From Aigarchaeota archaeon (GTDB lineage: Archaea; Thermoproteota; Nitrososphaeria_A; Caldarchaeales; Wolframiiraptoraceae): a DNA stretch of 64,000 nt. The stretch covers positions 1 through 64,000 of the forward strand of contig JANXDS010000005.1 in the NCBI GenBank assembly GCA_025059205.1. Direction: 5' to 3'. A program made the position numbers and the translations under genes. Below the pieces are notes generated by a model. The model saw only the letters and a list, made by a program, of their open reading frames with translations. It ran no database searches and was not told where the DNA came from. Positions 50,715-58,802 of this stretch are shown in pieces (within the stretch, counting starts at the first letter, position 1; each line of letters starts with the position of its first letter).

Positions 50715-51797
50715 TTATTCACTGACGATATTGCCGGTTTCGCTCGTTATTCTGTAACCCCTCATTCGCTTTATTGCTTGTATAAAATCCTTGGATGTCA
50801 GAAGGTTAAGAAATTCCCTTACCGTTTCCCTTCTCATGACTTCTTTTAAGACCGCTAAATCGTACCATTCCCATACGAGTCTCATAAATTGTAGGCCGTA
50901 GAGTTCCGCGGCGTACCTCACGGTTATGCCTACGTCAGCGGCACCGGTTGCTATCTCCTTAGCTACCTCGACATGTGTCTTGACCTCCCTATCGTAGTTC
51001 TTGACGAGTCGTGGCACATCGGCCGGGTCTATGCCTCTGTCGAGTGCCGCTTGCTTAAGTAAGTGGTCCAACAAGATTCTCGTGCCCGAACCCGGATTTC
51101 TGTTCACGAGTTTGAGTTTACGATCCAGTAAGTCCGAGATCCCGCTGACTTTCGTGTCGGGTCTAAAAGCTAAACCGAGTTCCCGCTGATAACCTCTGAC
51201 TACTACAGCCCTACCCTCGAGCCAGTAACGGCTTAAGAAGGGGACGTTGTACTTACCTGTCACGGGGTCTAGGAGATGGACTCCGGCTATATGTGCATCA
51301 CCTATCATGAGCGCGGCTAGACCACCTGCCGAGCCGAGCCAGGAGATTTCGACGTCCAAGTCGGGCTTTTTCGTCCTAAAGATTCCAATGAGAACGTCTA
51401 GCGCTGGATCGTTGCTTCCCATCACTGCTAGGTCGGGCATCTTCTTCATGACGCTTGTCTCCGATGTCGTTCTGAATGAGTCGCCGAGCTTAGCCTCAGC
51501 ATCGAGGTAAAGCTTAATGAGTTCCTTGCCGAGCTTCGTGAGTTTTGCGCCTCCACCTCCGGGACCGCCACGCTTGGCTTCGAGTAACCTTTCTCCGAAC
51601 ATATCCTCAACCTTTGCCAGTCTTTCCCAAGTCCTCGCGTAAGGTACGCCGACGGTTCTGCATGCTGTCAGCAAAGAGCCCCTCTGTTCTACTTCACGCA
51701 ACACTTTAGCAAGCTTTGAGTCAAGGATAATCTCACCTTTCCATTCTAAGAAGACCTCAGCCCTAATTGTTAGGTCATGTAGACGTGGCCCTTTCAA
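50715..51797 (-). CDS. ModE-type HTH fused to a substrate-binding domain; probable tungstate/molybdate regulator
   Basis: 360 residues. Residues about 15-110 are a ModE/LysR-like winged helix: SLLTACRTVGVPYARTWERL is the recognition region and GGPGGGGAKLTKLGKEL the ModE wing. Residues about 125-350 look like a periplasmic-binding-protein domain (GSNDPALDVLIGIF, then GSAGGLAALMIGDAHIAG, RNPGSGTRILLDHLL, and an ATGAADVGI segment), used here as an intracellular sensor. There is no TOBE (molbindin) domain. It diverges from tupABC, and ModE-type sites lie between the two, so it most likely represses tungstate uptake. Its own promoter also carries half-sites. Confidence 0.88.
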   Translation of the reverse strand: MKGPRLHDLTIRAEVFLEWKGEIILDSKLAKVLREVEQRGSLLTACRTVGVPYARTWERLAKVEDMFGERLLEAKRGGPGGGGAKLTKLGKELIKLYLDAEAKLGDSFRTTSETSVMKKMPDLAVMGSNDPALDVLIGIFRTKKPDLDVEISWLGSAGGLAALMIGDAHIAGVHLLDPVTGKYNVPFLSRYWLEGRAVVVRGYQRELGLAFRPDTKVSGISDLLDRKLKLVNRNPGSGTRILLDHLLKQAALDRGIDPADVPRLVKNYDREVKTHVEVAKEIATGAADVGITVRYAAELYGLQFMRLVWEWYDLAVLKEVMRRETVREFLNLLTSKDFIQAIKRMRGYRITSETGNIVSE

Positions 51798-51799
51798 GA

Positions 51800-51868
51800 C
51801 GTTATATAGTCGTTATCTTTTTTATAAAAACATTTAAAAATATCGTTATTCTCATTTGGTATAACGAT
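51800..51868. promoter_or_regulatory. ModE-type operators between the regulator and tupA
   Basis: ATCGTTAT (51842-51849) and ATAACGAT (51861-51868) form a perfect inverted repeat over 27 bases, very close to the bacterial ModE box (ATCGnTATA...TATAnCGAT type). It covers the expected start of the tupA transcript and its start codon; the TATA box TTTAAAAATA is just before it (51833-51842), so tupA mRNA should be nearly leaderless. Two direct half-sites, CGTTATATA (51800-51808) and CGTTAT (51811-51816), lie between the minus-strand TATA (TTTTATAAAA, about 51817-51829) and the start of the regulator gene, fitting autoregulation. Confidence 0.7.
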
Positions 51869-52781
51869 GATGCGTGTGAAAATGAGATGGATAGCCGTAA
51901 CGCTCGTCATCGTAGTAGCGGTTTCTATTCTTTTGCTTTCTGCCTACCAGGTAGGACACCACGAGAACGTGCTTCGTGTTACTACGACAACGAGCTTATA
52001 CAACACGGGCCTTCTCGACAAACTGGCTGAAGCGTTTAAGCAAAAGAATCCAGAAGTCTCAATTCATTTCATCGCGGTCGGTAGCGGCGAGGCTTTACGA
52101 AGAGCTGCGCAAGGCGATGCAGACATCGTTATATCGCATGCGCCAAACCTCGAGAAGCAATACCTCGACGATAGAACACTTAAGCTCGGCGGGATACTTG
52201 CATACAATTATTTCATCGTGGTCGGGCCAAGTGACGATCCTGCCGGCATAGCCGGTATGGACCCTGTTAGCGCTATGGCACGCCTCTACGAAACGGGTGA
52301 GAGTGGAAAGGTGATGTTCGTATCCAGAGCGGACAAATCAGGGACTCACGTCAGAGAACTGATGTTATGGTCGTTGGCTGGCATTACCCCATCTGGCAGA
52401 GCATGGTACTTAGAGCTGGGGGTAGATATGGCGCAGGCTTTGATGGTTGCTAACGAAAAGAGAGCTTACATACTTAGCGACGTCGGCACGTATCTTAAGT
52501 TCAAGAACAGGTTGGGCGAGCTCAGACCGCTCATCGAAAAAGGGGACGTTCTGATCAACATCTATTCAGTTTACGTTGTTAACAAGACAAAAGTCCCGGG
52601 CGTGAACGAGAAGCTGGCTGAGGCTTTCGTGAATTTCATACTTTCTGAAGAAGGACAGAAAATAATCGGAGATTATGGTATCACCGAGTACGGCGAACCT
52701 TTGTTCTTTGCGGCTAAGAATGAACCTAACGAAAGGCTCAAGAGCGCTTGGGAAAGGGTTGCCGAATTTAGGATGAATTGA
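51867..52781 (+). CDS. tupA: Tungstate-binding protein TupA
   Basis: 304 residues. A membrane anchor or signal segment (about 8-26) leads to the mature binding protein, which opens with VTTTTSLYNTGLLDKL; TTTTS is the oxyanion-binding TupA signature. VGSGEALRRAAQGDADIVISH and SRADKSGTHVRELMLW (with the anion-binding Ser-Gly-Thr) are the other family marks. TupA binds tungstate with very high affinity outside the cell. It is first in tupABC. The regulator's operator overlaps its start. Confidence 0.93.
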   Translation: MMRVKMRWIAVTLVIVVAVSILLLSAYQVGHHENVLRVTTTTSLYNTGLLDKLAEAFKQKNPEVSIHFIAVGSGEALRRAAQGDADIVISHAPNLEKQYLDDRTLKLGGILAYNYFIVVGPSDDPAGIAGMDPVSAMARLYETGESGKVMFVSRADKSGTHVRELMLWSLAGITPSGRAWYLELGVDMAQALMVANEKRAYILSDVGTYLKFKNRLGELRPLIEKGDVLINIYSVYVVNKTKVPGVNEKLAEAFVNFILSEEGQKIIGDYGITEYGEPLFFAAKNEPNERLKSAWERVAEFRMN

Positions 52782-52794
52782 GCGAGGGGCAGAT

Positions 52795-53433
52795 ATGTGG
52801 CAAGAGGTTGCCGAGGTTGTTACGAGGTCTCTATTCGTTTCGGGTACGGCTACGATACTTGCTGCATCATGGAGCATACCTATTGCTATGGTTCTGACGG
52901 CTAAAGAGTCTGAGTTCAGGAAAGTGTTGCTTGATGTGATGAATACGTTCGTCGCAATTCCGACCGTCTTAATCGGCCTCGTTCTCTATCTTTTGCTCTC
53001 ACGTTCCGGTCCTTTAGGTTTCTTCGGCATACTTTACACACCTACCTCAATCATTATCGGTGAGGCCATTCTGATAACACCTCTCATAGTTTCGTTTAGT
53101 GCATCTGTACTCCGCGATACGAGGGCAGGCATCTGGGAGATGGCCGTCTCAATGGGCGCAACCGAAAGGCAGGCATTGGTTACGATGGTTGCCGAGTCGT
53201 TTCCGAGGCTATTGACGGCGGTTCTCTTGGGCTTCAATAGGGCAATAGGCGAGCTAGGTGTAGCCCTGATGCTCGGAGGCAATATAAAAGGGCTCACACA
53301 GGTCATGACAACGGCCATAGCATTGGAGGTCTCTAAAGGCGAATTTGAACTTGCCCTAACGTTCGGAGGGATATTGCTTCTCGTTACGTTTGCGGTAACG
53401 GTAATCGTCAGAAAGGTGGGCAAGACCATATGA
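52795..53433 (+). CDS. tupB: Tungstate ABC transporter permease TupB
   Basis: 212 residues with about five membrane helices. The coupling loop is WEMAVSMGATERQALVTMVAESFP (shown in part: MGATERQALVTMV, about 122-134), followed by GFNRAIGELGVALMLGGNIKG, the family's permease signature. SD GCGAGGGGCAG lies just before the ATG. It forms the channel that TupC powers. It is coupled to tupC by an ATGA overlap. Confidence 0.93.
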   Translation: MWQEVAEVVTRSLFVSGTATILAASWSIPIAMVLTAKESEFRKVLLDVMNTFVAIPTVLIGLVLYLLLSRSGPLGFFGILYTPTSIIIGEAILITPLIVSFSASVLRDTRAGIWEMAVSMGATERQALVTMVAESFPRLLTAVLLGFNRAIGELGVALMLGGNIKGLTQVMTTAIALEVSKGEFELALTFGGILLLVTFAVTVIVRKVGKTI

Positions 53434-54098
53434 TAGAGCTAAAGAAAGTTTCGTTCGCGTATATGAATGAGGACGTCATCAAGGACGCGAGCCTTACGTT
53501 TGGTCCTGGCGTAACCGCGATCATAGGACCAAATGGTTCGGGAAAAACCACACTACTGAAACTGGCCGCCGCTATATACAGACCGCGGGTAGGCGAGGTT
53601 TTGATAGACGGCGTTAACCCTTGGTCCGTATCAGAAGTATCCAAAGTTTCTGTTAGGCGGAATGTTGTTTATGTGCATGAGAAGCCCATCATGCTCAGGG
53701 GCAGCGTTGCCGATAACGTCGCTTACGGCCTGAGGGTTAGGAATTTGCCTGACGACGAGGTGGTTGTTAGGACTGAGGAGGCGCTCGAGGCGCTTGGTAT
53801 CAAACATTTAGCGTATGAAAAAGCTCGAACACTTTCTGCTGGACAACAACAGAAGGTAGCCCTAGCGAGAGCCTTAGCCGTAAGGCCGAAGAATCTATTG
53901 CTCGATGAACCTACGGCAAACTTGGACAAAAACGGTCGTGAAACCTTCACTGAGTTAATAAAAGAGCTTGTAAGGAAAGGCGTTTGCATTGCCATAGCGA
54001 CACATGACAGGCTTCTCGCCCTGAAGCTAATGGACAGAGTCGTTCTCGTAGAGAACAAGACGGCCGTCTTTGTTGGAAATCTAGAACTCACTGAATGA
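53430..54098 (+). CDS. tupC: Tungstate ABC transporter ATPase TupC
   Basis: 222 residues. Walker A GPNGSGKTT (33-41), signature LSAGQQQKVALARALA (about 134-149), Walker B NLLLDEPTANLD (about 155-166) and the H-loop ATHDR. The LSAGQ variant of LSGGQ is seen in TupC and some molybdate ATPases. There is no C-terminal regulatory domain, so control is transcriptional. The ATG overlaps the tupB stop; the gene ends 2 bases from the convergent PRC-barrel gene. Confidence 0.93.
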   Translation: MIELKKVSFAYMNEDVIKDASLTFGPGVTAIIGPNGSGKTTLLKLAAAIYRPRVGEVLIDGVNPWSVSEVSKVSVRRNVVYVHEKPIMLRGSVADNVAYGLRVRNLPDDEVVVRTEEALEALGIKHLAYEKARTLSAGQQQKVALARALAVRPKNLLLDEPTANLDKNGRETFTELIKELVRKGVCIAIATHDRLLALKLMDRVVLVENKTAVFVGNLELTE

Positions 54099-54099
54099 T

Positions 54100-54513
54100 T
54101 TAATCGATGTATTTCGCGCATTTGTAGCAGTAGTATCTTTTATACTGGGGTATGTACGTTGCCTTTTCGCCGCAACTAGGACATTTTACGTTGCTAGGCT
54201 TAACGAGAGACTTTATGGACTCGCCTATTCCACCAAGCTTCTCCGTCACCGTTTGGGAAACGGGTTTGGGCACTTCTAATGGGGGTGCTTGTGGTGCTTG
54301 TATCTCAACTTTCTCCTTCAGTAAAACGATGTCACCAACGGCATTCACCCTTGTCCACGGTATGTACTCCACGGTCCTGTACTTGGTCTGTACCTGAAGG
54401 GCCACTTCATTTCTGTCTATGATTAGCTCAACATCGTTTATTGTCCCTACCAACGTTCCGTCAGGGTTGTAAACTTGTTTGCCTATAAGTTGACTTCTAG
54501 TTAAGCCTGACAC
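54100..54513 (-). CDS. PRC-barrel protein with C-terminal zinc ribbon
   Basis: 137 residues. Residues 1-75 are a PRC-barrel: LIGKQVYNPDGTLVGTINDV with the Gly turn, then VEYIPWTRVNAVGDIVLL. A Pro/Val-rich linker follows, then a zinc ribbon CPSCG/CYKC (about 114-133). Stand-alone archaeal PRC-barrel proteins are thought to take part in RNA metabolism or cell division scaffolding (CdpB-type); this zinc-ribbon variant is not one I can assign. It is convergent with tupC and upstream of nothing on its strand except the tRNA gene. Confidence 0.82.
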   Translation of the reverse strand: MSGLTRSQLIGKQVYNPDGTLVGTINDVELIIDRNEVALQVQTKYRTVEYIPWTRVNAVGDIVLLKEKVEIQAPQAPPLEVPKPVSQTVTEKLGGIGESIKSLVKPSNVKCPSCGEKATYIPQYKRYYCYKCAKYID

Positions 54514-54658
54514 GTCGTGTATTTCCCATCAGACACTTATAAGTGTTGCTAACTAGAATATACCGTAATTTTAGTTATGATTTTTGGACTAAATTTTTAA
54601 ACGTTTGTTTTGCAACCAACCTTCAGCAAACCTGAAAGCGGAGAATGAAATATTATTT

Positions 54659-54733
54659 TAGCGGGGGATGGATTTGAACCATCGATCTCCGGGTTATGAG
54701 CCCGGCGGGTTATCCTGGCTACCCTACCCCGCT
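54659..54733 (-). tRNA. Initiator tRNA-Met (CAT)
   Basis: 75 bases including the discriminator A; CCA is not encoded and there is no intron. Acceptor AGCGGGG/CCCCGCT, D-stem GGGT/ACCC, anticodon stem CCGGG/CCCGG with loop CTCATAA, variable AGATC, T-arm GATGG-TTCAAAT-CCATC. The A1-T72 pair and the three consecutive G-C pairs closing the anticodon loop mark it as initiator rather than elongator tRNA-Met or tRNA-Ile2. In the latter the CAT anticodon would be modified by TiaS. Confidence 0.97.
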
Positions 54734-54754
54734 CCGACACTAGAAACAGCCTTA

Positions 54755-54766
54755 CCTAAATAAATA
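54755..54766 (-). promoter_or_regulatory. TATA box of the initiator tRNA gene
   Basis: TATTTATTTAGG on the minus strand is centred about 27 bases upstream of the mature 5' end at 54733, so transcription would begin within a base or two of the tRNA. A separate plus-strand TATA box (CTTTATATTT, 54781-54790) serves the divergent aor gene. Confidence 0.5.
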
Positions 54767-54817
54767 CATTAACACGCTAGCTTTATATTTTTATTAGTGT
54801 AGTGGGGTCTTCTAAAC

Positions 54818-56665
54818 ATGTTATTGGGTTACAACAGGATTTCGTATGTAGACCTGCGTTCTGGTAAAGTCGAAGTAAAAGACGTTGATGAAGAGCTTGC
54901 ATACGGCTTCATAGGTGGTCGTGGATGGGCCGCTTATATTCTGTTTAAGGAAATTGACAACATAGTTGACAGCCTTCATCCTTCGAACGTACTCGTCGTC
55001 GCAACCGGACCTTTAACCGCAGTACCATTCCAAAGCGGCGGAAAGGTAACGTTCGCGGCCATAAGTCCACAGACGGGCATATACGGCGATAGCAACGTAG
55101 GTGGCTTCTTTGGCTATAAGATGAGGAAAGCCGGAATAGATGTACTGGTGATTAAGGGCGCATCGCCACACCCCGTCTACTTACTCATAGCCGATGGTAA
55201 GGTAGAGATTCATGATGCAGAGAGGCTCTGGGGTCTTAATTCGCAAGAGGCCGATGCGAAGTTGGTGAAGGAATATGGCGACTCTTCTGTCGCGTCAATA
55301 GGTACGGCGGGCGAGAAGCTCGTGAAGTTTGCTTGCGTCAACGTAGACTGGTCGAGGAAAGGAATGCGGCATGCCCAGGCAGGAAGGACAGGAATGGGTG
55401 CGGTGATGGGTTCGAAAAAGTTGAAAGCGATAGTTGCAACAGGTAACAAAGATATTAAGGTTGCAGACGAAGAAAGACTAAGGGAAGCAACGAGAAAACT
55501 TCAGAAGATGGTGAGGGAGAGTCCAAACTACGAAGCTTGGAGAAGGTATGGAACACTGGCTACGATCGAGTGGTCAAACAAGGCAGAGTGCTTGCCGACT
55601 TATAACTTCCAAAAAACGGTTTTTGAGTATGCGGATAACATAGGCGGCAACGCTATGGAAAGGGTGAAGGTGTTTACGAGGGCTTGCTCTAACTGTATAA
55701 TTCCATGCGAACACGTTGTTAGGTTTAAGTTGGATGAGGAGGGCGAAGTTGGCGTTGAGTATGAAACGGCCGCTATGCTGGGCTCGAACCTCGGGCTGAA
55801 GAGTATTGAAGAAGTTGCAAAAGCAAACTACCTATGCGACTATTACGGGCTAGATACCATAAGCATGGGGTCGGTACTTGCATTCGTCATGGAATGTTAC
55901 CAAAGGGGGTTAATCACGGAAAAAGAGCTAGGTCTCGTTCCAAATTGGGGAGATGTAGACGCCGTATGCAAGATGATAAGCATGACCGCAAAAAGAGAAG
56001 GGTTCGGTGACTTGATGGCAGAGGGCGTAAAGGCTCTGGCCGAACGTTTAGGCAAGGGCTCCGAAGCTTTCGCCATGCACGTGAAGGGCTTAGAGATCAG
56101 TGCTTATGATCACAGGGCCGCGACTGCTATGGCCTTAAGTTATGCAACCTGCGACATAGGTGCACACCACAACAGGTCTTGGGCGATAACCTACGACCTC
56201 GAGGTTGGTAGGGACAGGTACATAGAGGATAAAGTTAGGAAAGTCATCTACCTTCAGCACATAAGACCGCTATTCGACATGCTAGGTGTATGCAGATTTT
56301 ACTGGGTGGAGTTAGGTATCGACCCTAGCGTTTATGCAGAAGCGTACTCCGCGGTTACTGGAAAAGAGTTTACACTTGACGACCTCTTATTCAGGTCGGA
56401 AAAGGTTTGGAATTTGACGAGAGCGATCGCGATCATTCGAAAAGGCGTAAGTATAAAAGATGACCTATTACCGGAGAGAGACTTCTCCGACCCAGTTCCA
56501 GAAGGACGGACGAAGGGCGCGAAGCTGGATAAGGACAAATTCATAGAAATGCTAAAGACATATTACGCTATCAGAGGCTGGGATGAATTCGGTAGGCCGA
56601 CCTACGAGAAACTCATGGAGCTCGGCTTAGAAGAGGTTGCCAGAAGGCTTTACGGAAGGTCTTAA
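54818..56665 (+). CDS. aor: Tungsten aldehyde ferredoxin oxidoreductase
   Basis: 615 residues. Oxidises aldehydes to acids with ferredoxin, using a tungsten bis-pyranopterin and a 4Fe-4S cluster. FQSGGKVTFAAISPQTGIYG (71-90) is in the pterin-binding N-terminal domain; cluster ligands are Cys290, 293 and 297 (CSNCIIPC), with the fourth cysteine in the later LGVC motif (about residue 496). It belongs to the AOR/FOR family; which aldehydes it takes is not decided. Placement next to tupABC fits supply of tungsten to this enzyme. TATA CTTTATATTT and GGGGT 9 bases before the ATG give it its own promoter and ribosome site. Confidence 0.95.
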   Translation: MLLGYNRISYVDLRSGKVEVKDVDEELAYGFIGGRGWAAYILFKEIDNIVDSLHPSNVLVVATGPLTAVPFQSGGKVTFAAISPQTGIYGDSNVGGFFGYKMRKAGIDVLVIKGASPHPVYLLIADGKVEIHDAERLWGLNSQEADAKLVKEYGDSSVASIGTAGEKLVKFACVNVDWSRKGMRHAQAGRTGMGAVMGSKKLKAIVATGNKDIKVADEERLREATRKLQKMVRESPNYEAWRRYGTLATIEWSNKAECLPTYNFQKTVFEYADNIGGNAMERVKVFTRACSNCIIPCEHVVRFKLDEEGEVGVEYETAAMLGSNLGLKSIEEVAKANYLCDYYGLDTISMGSVLAFVMECYQRGLITEKELGLVPNWGDVDAVCKMISMTAKREGFGDLMAEGVKALAERLGKGSEAFAMHVKGLEISAYDHRAATAMALSYATCDIGAHHNRSWAITYDLEVGRDRYIEDKVRKVIYLQHIRPLFDMLGVCRFYWVELGIDPSVYAEAYSAVTGKEFTLDDLLFRSEKVWNLTRAIAIIRKGVSIKDDLLPERDFSDPVPEGRTKGAKLDKDKFIEMLKTYYAIRGWDEFGRPTYEKLMELGLEEVARRLYGRS

Positions 56666-56751
56666 AAACGATGGCCGGTACTGTGTGGCACATCCTTAAA
56701 TTTACGTAACGTATATAGCCATCCATTCAATGCTGATGTCGAGGGGAGAGC

Positions 56752-57141
56752 ATGAGCAAACCAACCGATATGGGTTCTCTGAAAGTTGGGCATAACATCA
56801 TAATAGATGGTGAGCCTTGTAAGATAGTAGAGCTGGAAAAGAGCAAGCCGGGCAAGCATGGCTCGGCCAAGGTCAGGCTGGTTGCCATAGGGATATTCGA
56901 TGGTGTTAAGAGGAGCATTGTAGGGCCTGCAGACAGTAAGGTTGATGTCCCGATAATAGAAAAGAGAACTGGTCAAGTCGTATCGATAGGTGACGTGGTC
57001 AGCGTCATGGACTCCGAGAGCCTCCAGATAGTCGAGGTGCCGCTACCGCAAGACGAGGCTTTGAGGGATAAGATAGAACCCGGCGTTACCGTCGAGTACT
57101 GGACGATACTGGGCAGACACCTATTGGTCGCCGTTAAATAA
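56752..57141 (+). CDS. eif5A: Translation factor aIF5A
   Basis: 129 residues. The loop SKPGKHGSAK contains Lys35, the lysine converted to hypusine by deoxyhypusine synthase. An N-terminal SH3-like and a C-terminal OB-fold domain follow the family layout and length. It relieves ribosome stalling at difficult peptide sequences. GAGGGGAGAG lies just before the ATG, and a TATA box ACGTATATAG about 40 bases upstream. No modification enzyme is encoded beside it. Confidence 0.96.
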   Translation: MSKPTDMGSLKVGHNIIIDGEPCKIVELEKSKPGKHGSAKVRLVAIGIFDGVKRSIVGPADSKVDVPIIEKRTGQVVSIGDVVSVMDSESLQIVEVPLPQDEALRDKIEPGVTVEYWTILGRHLLVAVK

Positions 57142-57190
57142 TCTCAGTATTTTTAGGATCTTACGCTATCTAGTAAAAACATACATTTCC

Positions 57191-57232
57191 TTTATATATA
57201 GGCTATCGAAGTTGATATCAATGGTGATATCA
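57191..57232. promoter_or_regulatory. Promoter and paired palindromic sites before the padR gene
   Basis: TTTATATATA (57191-57200) is the TATA box. Downstream, the palindrome TGATATCA occurs twice, at 57213-57220 and 57225-57232, 12 bases apart, so about one helical turn. The pair covers the expected transcription start and runs into the start codon. This is where a repressor would act, and PadR proteins usually bind as dimers to such repeats and repress their own operon. GGTGAT within the second copy may also act as ribosome-binding site. Confidence 0.6.
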
Positions 57233-57801
57233 TGTTCGATTACCCTTTACGCATTCCGGCGCTTAGATACTGGGCAAGGCATATGGCAGCCGTCCCAAAA
57301 GGCTTTCTACGGTATCACGTTCTCGAGCTTTTGAATGAAAAGCCTCTATCGGGCTCAGAGATAATAAACGAAATCGGGAGGGTGACTGGCGGTTGCTGGA
57401 AGCCAAGTCCAGGGTCGGTCTATCCGCTCCTTGCATGGCTCCAAGACAATGGATACATCGAGGAGGTGCCCGCGCAGGAAAGCGGAATAAAGCGCTATAC
57501 GCTCACCGCTAAGGGCAAGAGCCTCTTGGAGGAGCAACGAAAAATAAGGTCGCATTTCAGGATGGAAAAAATGACCGTTGTACCACCGTTCTACGGTTTA
57601 TGGTTGCATATACCACCGGAGTATGCCGAAAAAATCAATGAAACTTTCAGGAGGTTCTTCAGAGCAATATTCAACCTTCGCATGAGTTTGGAGGAGAAGT
57701 TCTCGGAGTCTGCTATGAAAGAGGCGCTCGATGTTTTGAACGATACCGCGCAGAAACTGGAAGAGATAGAGAGGAGGTTAAGGGAGGCGGCGCAATCGTG
57801 A
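57232..57801 (+). CDS. PadR-family transcriptional regulator
   Basis: 189 residues. An N-terminal winged helix of the PadR type: VPKGFLRYHVLELLNEKPLS, SGSEIINEI, GSVYPLLAWLQDNGYIEEV and RYTLTAKGKSLLEEQ. A C-terminal helical part (about 130-189) would form the dimer. PadR repressors often control adjacent ABC exporters and are released by the exported compound. The stop overlaps the ATPase gene's GTG start (57798-57801), so regulator and transporter are one operon. Confidence 0.92.
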   Translation: MFDYPLRIPALRYWARHMAAVPKGFLRYHVLELLNEKPLSGSEIINEIGRVTGGCWKPSPGSVYPLLAWLQDNGYIEEVPAQESGIKRYTLTAKGKSLLEEQRKIRSHFRMEKMTVVPPFYGLWLHIPPEYAEKINETFRRFFRAIFNLRMSLEEKFSESAMKEALDVLNDTAQKLEEIERRLREAAQS

Positions 57802-58802
57802 CAAAGAACGTGATACAGGTTGAAGGGTTGACGAAGGTCTTCAATAAGGGTTTCGTGGCCGTGGACCATGTAAGCTTTAGCGTAAATGAAGGTGAAATCT
57901 TTGGTTTTCTTGGGCCGAACGGTGCGGGTAAAACGACGACTATGAACATGTTGATAACGGTTTTGAAGCCTACAGAAGGTAGGGCTTCAGTGCTTGGCTA
58001 CGATGTTGTCAAACAAGCGAATATTGTCAGAAAGTACATAGGTGTTGTGCCCCAAGAGTACACGGCGGATGAGGACTTGACCGGTTATGAGAACATAATG
58101 TTATGCGCGGACCTTTATGGTATACCAAAGGATGCTGCTAAGAAGCGGGCCCTTGAGCTACTTGAGCTTGTAGAACTAACACCGTTCAAGGACAAAAGGG
58201 TCGAAACGTACTCCGGCGGCATGCGTCGAAGGCTCGAGCTCGCATGTGGGCTGATCAACACACCTAAAGTGCTCTTCTTGGACGAACCAACTCTGGGTTT
58301 AGACGTTCAGACAAGAGCCGCGATATGGGACTACATCAAGAGGCTCAAAGAAGAGTACGGTATGACACTCTTCATGACAACACATTACTTGGAGGAGGCA
58401 GATGCCCTATGTGACCGCATTGCCATAATAGACCACGGCAAGATAATAGCCATGGGCTCGCCGAGTGAGCTAAAGGGAAGTTTGGGTGGCGATATAATAA
58501 CAATAAGCATCAAAGAAGATGCGGATGTCAGCGAACTTATCCGCAACGTGGACAACGTGAAAGATGTCAGGAAGGAGAACGATTTTTATAGGATTAAGGC
58601 TGAGGCCGGAGAAGTCACCGCACCCATTATAATTGATGTCTTACGAAGTAGGGGATACACGGTAACAAAGCTCTCGCTCACGAAACCTACGCTGAACGAG
58701 GTATATCTAGAATACACTGGAAGATCGATGCGTGATGTTGAGGAATCTAGGGAGGCGTTCATCTCACATAGAATAACCTTGGGGAGGGCTAGGTCAAAAT
58801 GA
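57798..58802 (+). CDS. ABC exporter ATPase, DrrA-type
   Basis: 334 residues. Walker A GPNGAGKT (39-46), signature YSGGMRRRLELACG, Walker B VLFLDEPTLGLD and a C-terminal regulatory domain of about 100 residues, which matches the daunorubicin-resistance (DrrA) group. It powers the DrrB-like permease encoded immediately downstream (ATGA overlap). The substrate is unknown; drug, lipid or peptide export are possible. The PadR gene upstream suggests ligand-responsive expression. Confidence 0.92.
   Translation: MTKNVIQVEGLTKVFNKGFVAVDHVSFSVNEGEIFGFLGPNGAGKTTTMNMLITVLKPTEGRASVLGYDVVKQANIVRKYIGVVPQEYTADEDLTGYENIMLCADLYGIPKDAAKKRALELLELVELTPFKDKRVETYSGGMRRRLELACGLINTPKVLFLDEPTLGLDVQTRAAIWDYIKRLKEEYGMTLFMTTHYLEEADALCDRIAIIDHGKIIAMGSPSELKGSLGGDIITISIKEDADVSELIRNVDNVKDVRKENDFYRIKAEAGEVTAPIIIDVLRSRGYTVTKLSLTKPTLNEVYLEYTGRSMRDVEESREAFISHRITLGRARSK

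Noticed and set aside
54659-54733. The CAT tRNA as the tRNA-Ile2 substrate of TiaS
   Set aside because: A1-T72 and the GGG/CCC pairs next to the anticodon loop identify it as initiator tRNA-Met.
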